Positions 63,408 through 64,000 of a stretch of 64,000 nt of DNA are shown here, piece by piece. A program made the position numbers and the translations under genes. The notes beneath the pieces were generated by a model. That model saw only the letters and a program-made list of their open reading frames with translations. It had not been told where the DNA came from and searched no databases. Location: the NCBI GenBank assembly GCA_900549085.1, contig URMO01000004.1, forward strand, positions 7,012 through 71,011, given 5' to 3'. Source of the stretch: an uncultured Collinsella sp. (GTDB taxonomy: Bacteria; Actinomycetota; Coriobacteriia; Coriobacteriales; Coriobacteriaceae). Every line of letters begins with the position of its first letter. Within the stretch, counting starts at the first letter, position 1.

Positions 63408-63701
63408 CTAGGCCTCGACGACAGCGTAGATGTCATCGGCGCGCATGAGCAGATACTTCTCGCCGTCGACCTTAACCTCGTTGCCACCGAACTTACCGTA
63501 GATGACAACGTCACCGACCTTGACGTCCATGGGAATGCGCTCACCCTTGTCGTTGACCTTGCCGGCACCAACGGCAACAATGGTGCCGCGCTGCGGCTTC
63601 TCCTGAGCGTTGCTGGCGATATACAGACCAGAAGCGGTCTTCTGCTCGGCCTCGTCGGGCTTGACCAGAACACGATCTGCAAGCGGCTTCAAAGACGACA
63701 T
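63408..63701 (-). CDS. groES: Co-chaperonin GroES (Hsp10)
   Basis: A 97-residue co-chaperonin with PLADRVLVKPDEAEQKTASG at the N-terminus and VVIYGKFGGNEVKVDGEKYLLM at the C-terminal half; the mobile-loop segment is present. AAGGAGGAG precedes the ATG. First gene of groES-groEL; see the CIRCE-like repeat upstream. Confidence 0.97.
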   Translation of the reverse strand: MSSLKPLADRVLVKPDEAEQKTASGLYIASNAQEKPQRGTIVAVGAGKVNDKGERIPMDVKVGDVVIYGKFGGNEVKVDGEKYLLMRADDIYAVVEA

Positions 63702-63826
63702 GCTTGTCTCCTCCTTTTTGGGCCGCGCGGTTATACCACGCGAATTAACCCTTTTTGTTTGCGTACGCGTTGAATGGTACCCACGAATGGCGGGTTATAC
63801 AACACGGAGTCAAAAAATCTTATTTT

Positions 63827-63853
63827 TTGGCACTTAGATTTTCTGAATGCCGG
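63827..63853 (-). promoter_or_regulatory. Degenerate CIRCE-like inverted repeat upstream of groES
   Basis: TTGGCACTT, nine bases, GAATGCCGG resembles TTAGCACTC-N9-GAGTGCTAA with exact 9-base spacing, matching 7/9 in one arm and about 5/9 in the other. It lies 126 bases before groES, where HrcA would be expected to act. Similarity is partial. Confidence 0.3.
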
Positions 63854-63873
63854 GGGATAACTTAGCGGTGGCT

Positions 63874-64000
63874 CCCGGGGCGGACCGGAGGGCATGAAGT
63901 TTACTGCTCTACAGTCCTGCGAAAGACGGAAAGCACATTAAGTGCTCTCCTTTGCGTGCGGAACTCGCGACAAACTTCATGCCCTCCGGTCCGCCCTGGG
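63874..64000. repeat. Long inverted repeat with 25-bp perfect arms at the window's right edge
   Basis: Arms 63878-63902 and 63972-63996 are exact reverse complements (core GGGCGGACCGGAGGGCATG) and extend as CCC/GGG past one mismatch to the window end. The 69-base middle contains AGCAC-ATTAA-GTGCT and other complementary segments, so the whole can fold as one long hairpin. No gene is supported in it; the element may continue beyond base 64000. Confidence 0.7.

Noticed and set aside
63874..64000. Signal recognition particle RNA interpretation of the right-edge hairpin
   Set aside because: The conserved GGAAGGAAGCAGCC-type apical loop is missing.

Overview
The window looks like a chromosomal segment of a high-GC Gram-positive bacterium of the class Coriobacteriia, most likely Collinsella or a close relative. 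This is inferred from the protein sequences, the GC-rich codon bias (which leaves long open antisense frames), a Gram-positive style secE-nusG-rplK-rplA block, a veg-ispE pair, ClpC and an ECF riboflavin importer. No taxonomy search could be run. Almost everything is core chromosome. There is no prophage, insertion sequence, rRNA or CRISPR array. The accessory material is small: a beta-glucoside uptake island, two HipA-type kinase loci, a PIN-toxin pair and several non-coding inverted-repeat elements.

Layout. 1-4.3 kb (plus strand): the end of an ABC ATPase gene, an MscS channel, a cytosolic BMP-like protein and a metallophosphoesterase. 4.3-8.7 kb (minus): rplA, rplK, nusG, secE, tRNA-Trp, rpmG, tuf and tRNA-Met/Thr/Tyr, a translation and transcription-elongation block. 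9.1-13 kb: an RpiR regulator divergent from a GH1 glucosidase and a PTS EIIBC. 13-15 kb: paired palindromic repeats, tRNA-Thr and an HTH-HipA-like kinase fusion behind a perfect 21-bp inverted repeat. 15-20.6 kb (minus): disA-ispD-ispF-cysS-rlmB-yacP (c-di-AMP synthesis, MEP isoprenoid steps, Cys-tRNA charging, rRNA methylation, RNA decay). 20.8-26 kb: mntP, hipBA, pepD and an antitoxin-PIN toxin pair. 26-34 kb (minus): clpC, then a giant 2-hydroxyacyl-CoA dehydratase activase protein and its TetR regulator. 34-40 kb: DUF2798 protein, ThrE exporter, lysS carrying an extra C-terminal tRNA-binding domain, greA, tatA, tRNA-Pro. 40-47 kb (minus): veg-ispE and murE-HAD-murI-rph-rdgB-dtd (cell wall precursors plus RNA and nucleotide quality control). 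47-49 kb: asnB behind a leader with a terminator, then tRNA-Val. 49.8-54.7 kb (minus): argCJBD. 54.9-59.3 kb (minus): two flavin-reductase-like paralogs and a riboflavin ECF importer (ribU, fused ecfAA, ecfT) behind an FMN riboswitch. 59.5-61.5 kb: a TerB-domain protein of unknown function. 61.7-63.7 kb (minus): groES-groEL. The right edge holds a long inverted repeat.

Functional links. The regulatory logic is readable in several places: the FMN riboswitch in front of the riboflavin importer, a 21-bp palindrome in front of the activase-tetR operon, palindromic operators in front of both HipA-type loci and the PIN module, and candidate ArgR-like sites upstream of argC. Many 3' ends carry rho-independent terminators, several of which share a GGGGACAGG-like core in the loop or at the stem-loop boundary.

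The least explained items, and so the best candidates for something undescribed, are the 645-residue TerB-domain protein (59534-61471), the excisionase-HTH/HipA-like kinase fusion with its flanking inverted repeat (13648-15059), the twin 47-nt palindromic units (13241-13367), the 224-nt element with 30-nt terminal inverted repeats (49438-49661), the nested inverted-repeat element at 36850-36942 and the 25-bp inverted repeat at the right end (63878-63996).
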